A stretch of 64,000 bases of DNA, taken from assembly GCF_022809095.1 (NCBI RefSeq), contig NZ_JALAZE010000001.1, positions 124,001 to 188,000 of the forward strand, in the 5' to 3' direction. Both the position numbers and the translations under genes were made by a program. The notes below the pieces were generated by a model. It had not been told where the DNA came from, did no database searches, and worked only from the letters and a program-made list of their open reading frames with translations. Origin of the DNA: Bacillus kexueae. GTDB taxonomy: Bacteria; Bacillota; Bacilli; Bacillales; Aeribacillaceae. Below, piece after piece: positions 28,278-36,787 of this stretch. Each line of letters opens with the position of its first letter. The first letter of the stretch is position 1.

Positions 28278-28304
28278 CAATGATATGATTACACCCGCAA
28301 ATTT

Positions 28305-28411
28305 AAGAAAAGCGCAAAGCGACCCGAGCAAATGGCGCTTGGAGCTAGACACCAAAAAACTGTAAAGAGAATACGTTTACACTTTATTGAACATAAAATT
28401 TTCTTTAACAA
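28305..28411 (+). repeat. Family B repeat, copy B5, internally deleted
   Basis: 107 bp. The left end AAGAAAAGCGCAAAGCG is joined directly to GACCCGAGCAAATGGCGC, so about 70 bp of the core is missing; the right end is intact and abuts the terminator of the response regulator gene. Confidence 0.8.
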
Positions 28412-28447
28412 CAAAAAAACGACCTCCCTTATCGATAAAAGGAGGCA
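28412..28447 (-). terminator. Terminator of the two-component genes
   Basis: Minus-strand GCCTCC and GGAGGTC flank a 13-base loop, followed by GTTTTTTTG. Confidence 0.75.
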
Positions 28448-28492
28448 TTTCATACAAATTAAACAAAACTTCAATATTGATAAAATGCATGG

Positions 28493-29128
28493 TTACACAA
28501 AATGGTTTCGGATGGCGTATATAGCCAGTTGAGTACGATCACGAAGATTTAATTTCTGTAATATTTGTGACACTTGATTTTTCACCGTACCGACTGATAA
28601 ATGGAGTTCTGTCGCAATTTCCTTGTTTGTCTTTCCTTCTCCGACACACCTTGTAATTTCTATTTCTCTTGGAGATAACGGAATGTCTGCTTGGCTCGTC
28701 CTATGATTATAATTTAATAGCTTTGGTACAACTTTTGCTGCGACTTCTTCATGGAGTTTCAATCCCCCACTCATACAACTATCGATTGCTTCCATTACTT
28801 TATCAGCATCAGCAGTTTTCAACATAAATCCGTTCGCTCCCGCTTTGAGGGCATCTATCGCGTAGTCATCGTCATTGAATGTTGTTAAAATTAATATTTT
28901 CACATGTGGCCAACGTTTTTTTATGACTTTTGTCGCTTGTATTCCATCGACATCAGGCATCCGAATATCCATTAATACACAATCTATGAAATGAGTTTCA
29001 ATCTTCTCTATTGCCTCTTTTCCGTTAGTTGCTTCTGCTACCACCTTATAATTACTTTGTTGTTCAATCATCATTTTTAAACCTTGTCGCACAATTGCTT
29101 GATCTTCTGCTATTAAAATACGAATCAT
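28493..29128 (-). CDS. NarL/LuxR-type response regulator, LnrK-like
   Basis: 211 residues: a receiver domain with acidic pair E8/D9, phosphorylation site D54 in MDIRMPD and K104-like lysine in FMLKTAD, then a LuxR-type helix-turn-helix (about 148-205, LSPREIEITRCVGEGKTNKEIA). It starts 4 bp after the kinase gene. With the kinase it probably senses a membrane-active compound and turns on the exporter genes downstream through the TGAC-N4-GTCA pair; this is inferred from gene order. Confidence 0.9.
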   Translation of the reverse strand: MIRILIAEDQAIVRQGLKMMIEQQSNYKVVAEATNGKEAIEKIETHFIDCVLMDIRMPDVDGIQATKVIKKRWPHVKILILTTFNDDDYAIDALKAGANGFMLKTADADKVMEAIDSCMSGGLKLHEEVAAKVVPKLLNYNHRTSQADIPLSPREIEITRCVGEGKTNKEIATELHLSVGTVKNQVSQILQKLNLRDRTQLAIYAIRNHFV

Positions 29129-29132
29129 TGAA

Positions 29133-30233
29133 TCATTTCCTTTCTCTTTTCGGGATCGATCCAGTCACGATAAATTGCTCTCCAGCTTGATAAAAGGATA
29201 TCACTCCGTTTACTTCTTGTATCCGTTCACGAATAGAGGCAAGGCCAAACCCCTCTGAAAATGGCTTTGGGTCACTGATATGATTTTTTACTGTAAACGA
29301 AAGATTTCCTACCGCATCTATCGATAACGTTACAAACACTTCTTTTGAACTGCTATGCCTCATCGCATTCGTTAACGCTTCTTGAATAACTCGATAAAAA
29401 GCAATACTTTCTTCGTTGGAAAGCGGGAATGTTAGCACTCCTTTTTTCGTCGTAAAATGCACGAAGAGTTGACTTTCTACTTCCAACCTTCGAATGAGTT
29501 GGATTACAGAAGCTATTCCACCTATTTCTTCTTTCTTTAAACTTTTGACGGCTTTTCTTGTTTCATGTAAGCTTTCATCAGCCAAACTTTTTAACAAGCC
29601 TAATTCTTTCACTTCCGTATTTTTCATTTTAATCATTTCGATTTGCATTAATAGGGCTGTCATTTTATGTCCGACAGAATCATGAATATCTCGGGCAATT
29701 CTCGTTCGTTCTTCCATTCGAGTCAGTTGTTCTTGTTCTAAATTCAACCGTTTTAATTGTCGGTACTCACTTAATAATTCTTCATAAAGTCTACTTTTCT
29801 CTTCATTGAGCGTGAAATAGTAATTCGCAAGAAAGGTTCCAAAATAAAAAATGAAAATCCCTAATATCCATTCAATCGTCCAAAACGGATTTTTCAGAAA
29901 CAAAAAGGTCGTAACAAGGATAGACAAGCTAATGAAAATAAAATAAGATTTACCTTTTAATTGAGTGATAGCTTTTAAATGTAGAAACAATAAAAGTAGT
30001 TCCGTGTAGATATTGTTATTTGAAATAACCCATTCAACTAACATAAAAAGGATGACCATTGATACATATGAGACGAAGCGCAATTTTTCAATTGATAGGA
30101 AAAAATAAAGCATGAAAACCAATGCGCAAAAAAGAAGAAGCGAAGGTTGCTCGATTACACTTTCTTTTTCGTAATAAAAATAACCTAACCATAATACCGA
30201 AAAAACAATAAACTGTATCCAATACGTTCTCAC
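29133..30233 (-). CDS. Sensor histidine kinase, LnrJ-like
   Basis: 366 residues with about five closely packed N-terminal helices (to about 160) and almost no extracytoplasmic loop, then a HisKA_3 dimerisation domain with phospho-acceptor ARDIHDSVGHK and a HATPase domain (EALTNAMRHS, FGLASIRERI). Such intramembrane-sensing kinases of the LiaS/DesK/LnrJ kind respond to membrane stress. GTG at 30233 is taken as start because TAGGAGAT lies six bases upstream; the frame extends to 30254. Confidence 0.88.
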   Translation of the reverse strand: MRTYWIQFIVFSVLWLGYFYYEKESVIEQPSLLLFCALVFMLYFFLSIEKLRFVSYVSMVILFMLVEWVISNNNIYTELLLLFLHLKAITQLKGKSYFIFISLSILVTTFLFLKNPFWTIEWILGIFIFYFGTFLANYYFTLNEEKSRLYEELLSEYRQLKRLNLEQEQLTRMEERTRIARDIHDSVGHKMTALLMQIEMIKMKNTEVKELGLLKSLADESLHETRKAVKSLKKEEIGGIASVIQLIRRLEVESQLFVHFTTKKGVLTFPLSNEESIAFYRVIQEALTNAMRHSSSKEVFVTLSIDAVGNLSFTVKNHISDPKPFSEGFGLASIRERIQEVNGVISFYQAGEQFIVTGSIPKRERK

Positions 30234-30317
30234 TTTTTTATCTCCTATTTTCAACTTACACTAAAGGTATCAAACCGGAAATAGTTGGTCAAATAGCATA
30301 AATGAAAACCTTCCCTC

Positions 30318-30346
30318 TTTACACAACAAAATCGTACCCGTATACT
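30318..30346 (+). promoter_or_regulatory. Sigma-A promoter of the ABC/TetR operon
   Basis: TTTACA (30318-30323) and TATACT (30341-30346) are 17 bp apart; the start point would fall inside the palindrome at 30348-30369. Confidence 0.7.
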
Positions 30347-30347
30347 T

Positions 30348-30369
30348 AAAGTGAGTGATTACTCACTTT
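30348..30369. promoter_or_regulatory. Palindromic operator, probably for the TetR-family repressor
   Basis: AAAGTGAGT and ACTCACTTT are exact inverted repeats around GATT. It begins 2 bp after the -10 box, so a bound dimer would block initiation. TGAGT-N4-ACTCA dyads are typical of TetR regulators of small exporter operons. Confidence 0.75.
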
Positions 30370-30389
30370 ATATTTTATGGGGTGATTGA

Positions 30390-31115
30390 ATGCATAACGA
30401 AATCATTGATGTTACAGATCTATCAAAATCTTTCGGTAAAAAAGAAGTATTAAAGAAAATTTCTTTTCATGTTGATAAAGGCGAAATTTTCGGCTTATTA
30501 GGACCTTCTGGTTCTGGAAAGACAACGCTTGTTAAATGCCTTATCGGCATGGAGACACCCACGACTGGTACAATTCATGTTTTAAATACGAAAGTACCAA
30601 ATTTAGATCTTACGATGAAAATTGGCTTTATGGCTCAAAGTGATGCACTTTACACTGATTTAACTGCATATGAAAATGTAGATTTTTTCGCATCTTTATA
30701 CGGTTTGAAAGGTCAATACAAAAAGGAACGAATTGAATATGTCCTCTCCATTGTTAATCTTTTAGATGATAGGAAGAAAAAAATTCATCAATATTCAGGA
30801 GGTATGAAACGCCGGCTTTCTTTAGCCATCTCCCTCCTTCATGACCCGGACGTACTCATTTTAGATGAGCCGACGGTTGGCATTGACCCGATTTTACGAA
30901 AATCTATTTGGGAAGAGCTTGAAAGAATGCGTTTGAACGGAACAACAATTGTCGTTACAACACATGTGATGGATGAAGCGGAAAAATGCACAAAACTTGG
31001 CATGATACGTGACGGGCATTTAATTGCGATTGGCACGCCAAGTGAGTTAAAGGATCGCGTTTCTGTTACATCGATTGAAGAAGCCTTTTTAACGTACGGA
31101 GGTGTTAGCCAATGA
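30390..31115 (+). CDS. ABC transporter ATP-binding protein
   Basis: 241 residues with Walker A GPSGSGKT (38-45), Q-loop FMAQSDALY, signature YSGGMKRR, Walker B VLILDEP and the switch histidine in VTTHVMDEA. It belongs to the DrrA/CcmA-like group that pairs with ABC-2 permeases for drug or lipid export. The start follows GGGGTGATTGA. Its stop overlaps the permease start by 4 bp. First gene of a three-gene operon closed by its repressor. Confidence 0.9.
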   Translation: MHNEIIDVTDLSKSFGKKEVLKKISFHVDKGEIFGLLGPSGSGKTTLVKCLIGMETPTTGTIHVLNTKVPNLDLTMKIGFMAQSDALYTDLTAYENVDFFASLYGLKGQYKKERIEYVLSIVNLLDDRKKKIHQYSGGMKRRLSLAISLLHDPDVLILDEPTVGIDPILRKSIWEELERMRLNGTTIVVTTHVMDEAEKCTKLGMIRDGHLIAIGTPSELKDRVSVTSIEEAFLTYGGVSQ

Positions 31116-32140
31116 GAATCTTCGCTATTACAAAACGAATTATTCGTCAATTTTACCGAGATAAACGAACATTAGCTTTAATGCTCCTCGCTCCACTGTT
31201 CATCTTGACCCTCATGCATCTTATCTTTACGAGCGGGGAAAAAATATATACTGTCGGCGTATTTGAGGGCCCCGATCCATTTGTGGAACAATTAGAAGCG
31301 TTTGATATACAGGTCCAATCGTTAACAGAAGAGGATGCGAAAACAGCCATTCAACAACATGATTTGGACGCTTTCATCTCTTTTTCTGGCAATACGTCTA
31401 GTATTACGGTTGAAGGTACAAATCCAAATGATTCAAAGGCAGTGTTGTCGATAATTAACAAAGCGTTTAGCTCACTTTCTAAGACAGCGGTTGTAACTAT
31501 TGAGCTAACTATAGATTATATTTATGGGAATGACGAAATGAGCTTTTTTGATTATATTGGTCCCGTATTAATCGGTGTATTTATTTTCTTCTTCGTCTTT
31601 TTAATTGCGGGTGTTTCATTTTTGCGGGAACGGACATCAGGTACACTGGAACGTCTCATGGCTACACCAATCCGACGACATGAGCTCGTATTTGGTTATA
31701 TTTTCGGCTTTGGCTTATTTACAACACTTCAAGTCACGTTGATTGCTGCTTTTGCTGTAGGCGTATTAGATATGATGCTCGAAGGTTCCTTCTGGTATGT
31801 GTTGCTAATTTCCTTATTATTAGCTATGTCAGCGTTGACATTAGGTACATTACTTTCAGCATTTGCCAATAATGAACTGCAGATGATTCAATTCATTCCG
31901 CTCGTCATTATTCCACAAATCTTTTTCTCTGGTCTGTTTCCGCTCGATGCCATGGCCAATTGGTTAGCCTCCATTAGCATCATCATGCCATTAACGTATG
32001 GGGCAGAAGCGTTAAGAGAAATTATGATTCGTGGAAATGGTTTTATTGATATTCAGACTGAAATATTCGTGCTTCTCGGCTTTTCTCTACTGTTTACCTT
32101 GTTAAATATTATTGTATTAAAACGCTATCGTCGTCTATAA
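31112..32140 (+). CDS. ABC-2 type export permease
   Basis: 342 residues: an N-terminal helix (about 22-40), an extracytoplasmic domain to about residue 145, then six helices with FLRERTSGTLERLMATPIRRHE, the conserved cytoplasmic loop of ABC-2 permeases, near residues 168-190. As a single permease it probably forms a homodimer with two ATPases. The substrate is unknown; drug or antimicrobial-peptide export is inferred from the TetR-controlled context. Confidence 0.87.
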   Translation: MRIFAITKRIIRQFYRDKRTLALMLLAPLFILTLMHLIFTSGEKIYTVGVFEGPDPFVEQLEAFDIQVQSLTEEDAKTAIQQHDLDAFISFSGNTSSITVEGTNPNDSKAVLSIINKAFSSLSKTAVVTIELTIDYIYGNDEMSFFDYIGPVLIGVFIFFFVFLIAGVSFLRERTSGTLERLMATPIRRHELVFGYIFGFGLFTTLQVTLIAAFAVGVLDMMLEGSFWYVLLISLLLAMSALTLGTLLSAFANNELQMIQFIPLVIIPQIFFSGLFPLDAMANWLASISIIMPLTYGAEALREIMIRGNGFIDIQTEIFVLLGFSLLFTLLNIIVLKRYRRL

Positions 32141-32170
32141 TAGAACATCATGAGCTGAAAGGATGTACCC

Positions 32171-32830
32171 ATGATGGATTTATCCAAAATGATGGAAACG
32201 ATTTTAAATGAAGAGTCTAACGAAAAGAAAATGAGTGAAAAACAGAAGAAGGTAGTAGTTGCAGCCATTGAGATGTTTGCGGAGAAAGGGTATGCCGCTA
32301 CCTCTACGAGTGAAATCGCAAAGAGAGCTGGAGTGGCTGAAGGAACGATCTTTCGTCATTATAAAACGAAAAAAGATTTACTCCTGTCAATCGTCATGCC
32401 AACCATTGTCAACTATCTTGCACCATTCTTTGCTAAAAATTTTGTCAATGAAGTATTCAATGATAAACACGCAACCTTTGAAACGTTTTTACGAACGTTA
32501 ATTCAAAACCGGTACGAATTTGCAAAACAAAACTTTCCATCTTTACGGATTTTCATGCAAGAAATTCTTTACCAACAAGAACTACGTGAAGTATTCGTGA
32601 CACAATTTCAAAAGCTTATTTACCCGAAGTTTACGGTTATTATTAACCATTTTCAAGAAAAAGGTGAGATTGTCGATCTGCCACCAAATACAGTTATTCG
32701 TTATCTCGTATCGAATGTCATAGGCTTGATGGTTCATCGATTCATCATTTCGCCTTCAGACGAATGGGATGACGAAACGGAAATTGAGCAAACAATCCAA
32801 TTTATTATGAAAGGTTTAAAACGTGAATAA
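32171..32830 (+). CDS. TetR/AcrR-family repressor
   Basis: 219 residues with an N-terminal TetR DNA-binding domain (about 22-70: AAIEMFAEKGYAATSTSEIAKRAGVAEGTIFRHYKTKKDLL) and a helical ligand-binding domain. It lies 30 bp after the permease gene and likely binds the AAAGTGAGT palindrome at the promoter, which would make the operon self-repressing and inducible by the exported compound. Confidence 0.9.
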   Translation: MMDLSKMMETILNEESNEKKMSEKQKKVVVAAIEMFAEKGYAATSTSEIAKRAGVAEGTIFRHYKTKKDLLLSIVMPTIVNYLAPFFAKNFVNEVFNDKHATFETFLRTLIQNRYEFAKQNFPSLRIFMQEILYQQELREVFVTQFQKLIYPKFTVIINHFQEKGEIVDLPPNTVIRYLVSNVIGLMVHRFIISPSDEWDDETEIEQTIQFIMKGLKRE

Positions 32831-32857
32831 AGGTTGCGATTTATGTTAAAATAAAGG

Positions 32858-33037
32858 TAAGAAAAGCGCATAGCGCAAGTCCTTAGGCGAAGGGCGCTTT
32901 AGGACCTGCGAGGAGGCTTCCGTCGCCACAGCAGGGCCGAAGCGACCCGAGGATGGCGCTTGGAGCTAGACACCCAAAAAACTGAAACGAGAACACTTTA
33001 ACACTTTATTGAACTTAAACTTTCTGTAGAGGTAACA
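32858..33037 (+). repeat. Family B repeat, copy B6
   Basis: AAGAAAAGCGCATAGCGC to CTGTAGAGGTAACAA; the right end has a small insertion (GAGG). It abuts the minus-strand terminator at 33035-33066. Confidence 0.85.
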
Positions 33038-33066
33038 AAAAACCGCAAGTGCGGCAACACTTGCGG
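33035..33066 (-). terminator. Second (distal) terminator behind the toxin-like gene
   Basis: ACCGCAAGTG and CACTTGCGGT form a perfect 10-bp stem; minus strand continues TTTTTTG. Confidence 0.75.
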
Positions 33067-33101
33067 TACGTAAATCATAACGTAACAGGGGATCAGCCTA
33101 C

Positions 33102-33148
33102 AAAAATAGACCTCTCCCACCTATTGTCATAAGGGAGGTCTATTTTTT
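33102..33148 (-). terminator. Bidirectional terminator overlapping the toxin stop codon
   Basis: ATAGACCTC and GAGGTCTAT-type arms with a 3-4 bp CCC/GGG extension pair across about 13 bases, with T-runs on both strands. The toxin stop codon lies inside one arm. This is the shared-terminator layout of convergent type I toxin/antisense pairs. Confidence 0.7.
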
Positions 33149-33229
33149 ATGGTCGAAAGACAAGATAGCAATGACAAGCGTTGCAAACGCAATACAAAGC
33201 ATCAGACTTTCAAATACCGTCAGAGGCAT
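33140..33229 (-). CDS. Putative holin-like type I toxin, 29 residues
   Basis: Encodes a tiny peptide: TVFESLMLCIAFATLVIAIL forms one membrane helix, followed by a basic SFDHKK tail. This is the pattern of the putative holin-like toxins (Fst/TxpA-like) common in Bacillaceae. AAAGGGGGTG directly abuts the ATG, so translation may begin at the CTG four codons later (spacing 7). A TGA-TATAAT extended -10 lies at 33296-33304. A plus-strand antisense RNA ending at the shared terminator would be the antitoxin; its promoter was not found. Confidence 0.72.
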   Translation of the reverse strand: MPLTVFESLMLCIAFATLVIAILSFDHKK

Positions 33230-33295
33230 CACCCCCTTTCCACTGGAATGAGGGATAGCCGACCACCCTTATTTACGTTATGACTACCAATTTCC

Positions 33296-33301
33296 ATTAT
33301 A
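33296..33301 (-). promoter_or_regulatory. Extended -10 box of the toxin-like gene
   Basis: Minus-strand TGATATAAT, 60 bp before the start. It lies within 20 bp of the ktrC stop codon, so the toxin gene has its own promoter despite following ktrC. Confidence 0.55.
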
Positions 33302-33315
33302 TCACAAATGAGATC

Positions 33316-33972
33316 TTAACATTCTTTCTTCTCAAAGCGATTAATATCGACATCTGCGCCGATGACGATTAAGATGTCTCCTTTTTGAATTACTTCATTT
33401 GCTTGAGGTGAAACAATAATTTCTTTATCTCGTTTAATCGCAACGATATTAATACCATATTTCGCACGTATATCTAATTCGATAATAGAGTGACCACTAA
33501 TGTTATCATTAGCAACAATTTCAACAATACTATGTTCATCGGACAACTCTAAGTAATCGAGTACGTTATTGGAAATGATATTATGGGCGATTCGTTTTCC
33601 CATATCTCGCTCTGGATGGACAATCGAATCCGCACCGATTTTCGTTAATACTTTCTCATGATAATCATTTTGCGCTTTGACCGTAATGTGCTTAACGCCA
33701 AGCTCTTTTAACATTAAAGTTGTTAAAATACTCGCCTGAATATTATCACCGATAGCCACTATGACGTGATCGAAATTACGAATTCCCAAGCTTTTTAACA
33801 CCGCTTCATCCGTCGTATCGCCTACGACTGCATGAGAAGCAATGTTGGCAAATTGATTTACTTTATCTTCATCAATGTCAATTGCTAATACTTCAAGTCC
33901 CTCTTCACTCAACGCGCGACAAATACTTCCGCCGAAGCGCCCGAGACCGATGACTGCAAACTCCTTTTTCAT
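33316..33972 (-). CDS. ktrC: KtrC, regulatory RCK subunit of potassium uptake
   Basis: A 218-residue cytosolic protein with an N-terminal Rossmann RCK-N domain (VIGLGRFGGSICRALSE, acidic end of the second strand at DID) and an RCK-C domain from about residue 135. It gates a KtrB/KtrD-type K+ channel by binding ATP, ADP and c-di-AMP. B. subtilis KtrC (YkqB, 221 residues) has the same place in the ykq cluster. No membrane subunit is next to it, as is usual for ktrC. ATG at 33972 follows TTGGAGG. Confidence 0.92.
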   Translation of the reverse strand: MKKEFAVIGLGRFGGSICRALSEEGLEVLAIDIDEDKVNQFANIASHAVVGDTTDEAVLKSLGIRNFDHVIVAIGDNIQASILTTLMLKELGVKHITVKAQNDYHEKVLTKIGADSIVHPERDMGKRIAHNIISNNVLDYLELSDEHSIVEIVANDNISGHSIIELDIRAKYGINIVAIKRDKEIIVSPQANEVIQKGDILIVIGADVDINRFEKKEC

Positions 33973-34104
33973 GACAAAATCCTCCAACTTCCTTCATCTC
34001 TGTCGATAATTGTACCACATTCTAAAAGTCACGAATAGACTTGTCCATCATTGACTTATAAATGTATACGAGAGCTGTTTGATAAAAACGAAACTGTTGA
34101 AAAC

Positions 34105-34926
34105 TTAATTAGTGACGTTACGCTGTTGGAGGTTTTCCATGTATTGTTTTATTTTTTCATAATATGTATCTGTGACTCTCCCTTTGGAACCTCTTAAAAT
34201 TTCGTTTTTATAATGATCTGGCGGACCTAAATCTTCCTTTTTGCTGCAAACGACGAACGTTAAACAATTTTCATAGTTCACACCATTTACTTCGACATTT
34301 ACAAAGGTTGGACGGTATAAATTCGTGTATACCCCTTCTCTTACATACAAGTATTCGACTGCCTCAAAAGGAACCTCGTATAAAATACCTTCTACCTTTC
34401 CACCTTCCTCGACAATGTCAGCTCTCCCGCCATCGTGGACATGAACAGAAAAACGTAGAGTATAGTTTTCAAGTTTTCCAGCCCCGACGATCGATTGGAA
34501 ATGGTGGTCAACGCCTGCCTTTTGCATTCGCTCTGTATCCATACATGAACCGTAAGCAAAATAGAACGTACGCTCTGGTTTTGATTCGAAGTAATTATAT
34601 TCTTTCCAATTCCCCCTATTGATAGGCAGAAAAGAGCTTGTATCCTCAACAAATTGGAAGGTCAAACATTCAATTACATTTGTATCTGTTTTTACGGTTT
34701 TCTGTACTTTTTTAAAATTTCCCCTCTTACATAAATCCATATAAAGCTTGTCAATCTCTTGCTCTTTAAGATCGAAAATTTCGCCATAAACTTCCCCTTC
34801 TCCATTTACGAAAACAGGGAACCCCTTTTTTGAATCGTATAACTTTCCATGGATTATCGCTTGCTCCGCTACTTTCTTCTCCTCTCGTAACCAATCGAAC
34901 GATTCATATAAAAAGACGACTGCCAT
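34105..34926 (-). CDS. ykqA: YkqA, gamma-glutamylcyclotransferase-like protein
   Basis: 273 residues with two related halves: an N-terminal degenerate domain (VFLYESF, HGKLYD, PVFVNGEGEVYGEIFDL) and a C-terminal one with the catalytic-fold signature FAYGSCMD near residue 123 and a glutamate in VREGVY near 197. The gamma-glutamylcyclotransferase/AIG2 fold releases 5-oxoproline from gamma-glutamyl amines; the first half has lost the YGSN loop. GGGGGAGGAG precedes the ATG. Same neighbourhood as in B. subtilis (next to ktrC). Confidence 0.82.
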   Translation of the reverse strand: MAVVFLYESFDWLREEKKVAEQAIIHGKLYDSKKGFPVFVNGEGEVYGEIFDLKEQEIDKLYMDLCKRGNFKKVQKTVKTDTNVIECLTFQFVEDTSSFLPINRGNWKEYNYFESKPERTFYFAYGSCMDTERMQKAGVDHHFQSIVGAGKLENYTLRFSVHVHDGGRADIVEEGGKVEGILYEVPFEAVEYLYVREGVYTNLYRPTFVNVEVNGVNYENCLTFVVCSKKEDLGPPDHYKNEILRGSKGRVTDTYYEKIKQYMENLQQRNVTN

Positions 34927-34948
34927 ATATTCTCCTCCCCCAAGTGAT

Positions 34949-35461
34949 TTACCAAGGCAACTGTGTTGTAATATTTTTCACCATCGCCTCATTTTCTTTT
35001 TTTCTTGCTTTACGTACTTCTGCTCTTTTTTTGGCATTTTCGTGTAATTCCTTTTCGAAATCCGTTTCTGGCTGAACAGTTGGTACTGGTACCGGACGGC
35101 CGTTCGTATCAACCGCTACCATCGTTAAAAACGAAATGGCACATACATTTCGCTCCCCTGTCATTAGTTTTTCCGCGACGACTTTGACGAACACTTCCAT
35201 CGAAGAACGTCCTGTGTACGTGACAAAGGCTTCCAAACAAACGGCATCTCCTTCGTAAATCGGATGTAAAAAGTCAACTGAATCAGTTGAAGCTGTGACG
35301 ACTTGTGAACGCGCGTGCCTCATAGCCGATATCGCGGCAACATCATCAATGTATGCCATCAATTTTCCTCCGAACATCGTTCCATGAGTATTCGTGTCCG
35401 GTGGCAAAACGATGCTTGTTTTCACAACAAACGAATCTTGGCAACGCTTTGTGTTTTCCAT
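34949..35461 (-). CDS. Hotdog-fold acyl-CoA thioesterase, YkhA-like
   Basis: A 170-residue hotdog protein with NTHGTMFGGKLMAYIDDVAAI near residues 24-44, the catalytic-loop pattern of BACH/YkhA acyl-CoA hydrolases, and a charged lysine-rich C-terminal tail. It should hydrolyse medium- to long-chain acyl-CoA in the cytosol, working as a hexamer. ATG at 35461 follows AAAGGAGGT. It lies 22 bp upstream of ykqA and may be co-transcribed with it. Confidence 0.88.
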   Translation of the reverse strand: MENTKRCQDSFVVKTSIVLPPDTNTHGTMFGGKLMAYIDDVAAISAMRHARSQVVTASTDSVDFLHPIYEGDAVCLEAFVTYTGRSSMEVFVKVVAEKLMTGERNVCAISFLTMVAVDTNGRPVPVPTVQPETDFEKELHENAKKRAEVRKARKKENEAMVKNITTQLPW

Positions 35462-35580
35462 TTTTCTACCTCCTTTCATTATTTTTACTATCGTCTCCTA
35501 TCAATATAATTTTTGTCAACAAATGAACAAAAAGAAAAATATGTTAAAATGTCTTAGAAGAGAAAGTTGGGGTGAAAAAT

Positions 35581-36600
35581 GTGATTTTAATTAAGCGACT
35601 TTGGATTAAAGCCCTTCAGATGAGCGGGTGGACATTGTTTTTTGGTACGACGACACTAATTTTATTTAGCAGTTTTTTTATTCATTATTTAGAGCCTGAA
35701 ACATTCCCTTCCGCTTTCGAAGGTTTATGGTGGACGATGACGACCGTTGTAACAGTAGGATATGGTGATGTATCTCCTACGACCGTACAAGGAAAAATTT
35801 TTGCCATGTTTTTATATGTGATGGGAATTGGTCTTATGACGATTGTGATTGGGAAAGTTATCGATTCGTTATCGCTACGAAAAAGGCTGAGGGAGGAAGG
35901 AAAATTGAAGATTACAATGAGAAATCATATTATTTTAATTAATTGGACAAAGAAAACAGAGCTAGCCCTTCAAGAGCTTTTAACGACTTTTCACGATATT
36001 CATATTGTCATTGTAGATGAAAAATTAGAAAAGATTCCTGTACTTCACGAACGTGTGGAATTTGTTCAAGGAGATCCAGCAACTGAAGAAACGTTACTTC
36101 AAGCAAATTTACTTGATTGTAAATCGGCCATGATCTTTGCGCCAGATGGTGTGATAAAGGCATCGCAAGCTGATGGACATACTCTTTTAATTGCTTCAAT
36201 ATTAGAAGGGCTTGGGAAGAAAAACGGTCGGAACATTTATACGATTTGTGAGGTATCTGACTCCAAACATATTCAAGCATTTACCCATGTGAACGTGGAA
36301 GAATTTATTACTCCTAATGACATGTCAGCGCATTTAGCTGCTCGTTCTATTCTCTTTAACGGTACAACTGAGATTATTCGTCAGTTAACAAGTCATGTAG
36401 GATATGACTTATATCATATAAAAAAGAAGCCTCATTGGAACACATACGGTGATGCGAAAAAAGAGCTTGCTGAATTGGGTGCAACACTTTTGTCAAATCA
36501 CGAAGACATGTCAATTGTAACAACCTTACAAACACCGATTCCTGATGATGCGAAGCTATTCATTATTTGTGATGAAAAAGTCTATCAAAAGCTGCGATAA
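35581..36600 (+). CDS. Two-helix potassium channel with RCK domain, YugO/MthK-like
   Basis: 339 residues: two helices (about 17-36 and 68-90) with the pore helix and K+ filter TVGYGD (58-63) between, then cytosolic RCK-N (from about 108, beginning NHIILINWTKKTELALQELL) and RCK-C regions. It should be a ligand-gated K+ channel, like B. subtilis YugO. GTG at 35581 follows GGGGTGAAAAAT. It is convergent with the DUF350 operon, which in other genomes associates with ion-channel genes. Confidence 0.87.
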   Translation: MILIKRLWIKALQMSGWTLFFGTTTLILFSSFFIHYLEPETFPSAFEGLWWTMTTVVTVGYGDVSPTTVQGKIFAMFLYVMGIGLMTIVIGKVIDSLSLRKRLREEGKLKITMRNHIILINWTKKTELALQELLTTFHDIHIVIVDEKLEKIPVLHERVEFVQGDPATEETLLQANLLDCKSAMIFAPDGVIKASQADGHTLLIASILEGLGKKNGRNIYTICEVSDSKHIQAFTHVNVEEFITPNDMSAHLAARSILFNGTTEIIRQLTSHVGYDLYHIKKKPHWNTYGDAKKELAELGATLLSNHEDMSIVTTLQTPIPDDAKLFIICDEKVYQKLR

Positions 36601-36667
36601 ACCATTTTAAAGGCTGGTTGTTTTTCTAAAAATGTTTCAAAATAAATCATGAAATGATTGGCTTAAG

Positions 36668-36730
36668 GCGGCGACTCCAGCGGGACCAGCATGAACTGAA
36701 GACCCTGCAGTCTAGCTTTCGAGTCGCCAC
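36668..36730. repeat. Family C repeat, hairpin-forming copy
   Basis: GGCGACTC (36670-36677) and GAGTCGCC (36721-36728) are exact inverted repeats around CAGCGGGACCAGCATGAACTG and more. Sequence of this GCGACTCC-GCGGGA type is common between genes in Bacillaceae. It sits between two convergent genes. Confidence 0.65.
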
Positions 36731-36787
36731 CATCTTGAATTGATATGAAACGAAAGTATTATATTTACTTATTTGAAAGTCGATATC

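Larger units (their letters stand above)
33075..33283. repeat. Inverted repeats bracketing the toxin-like gene
   Basis: TCATAACGTAA at 33075-33085 recurs inverted at 33273-33283, and similarity continues inward (AGGGGATCAGCC against AAGGGTGGTCGGC). The unit of about 210 bp encloses the toxin frame and its terminator. Confidence 0.6.
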
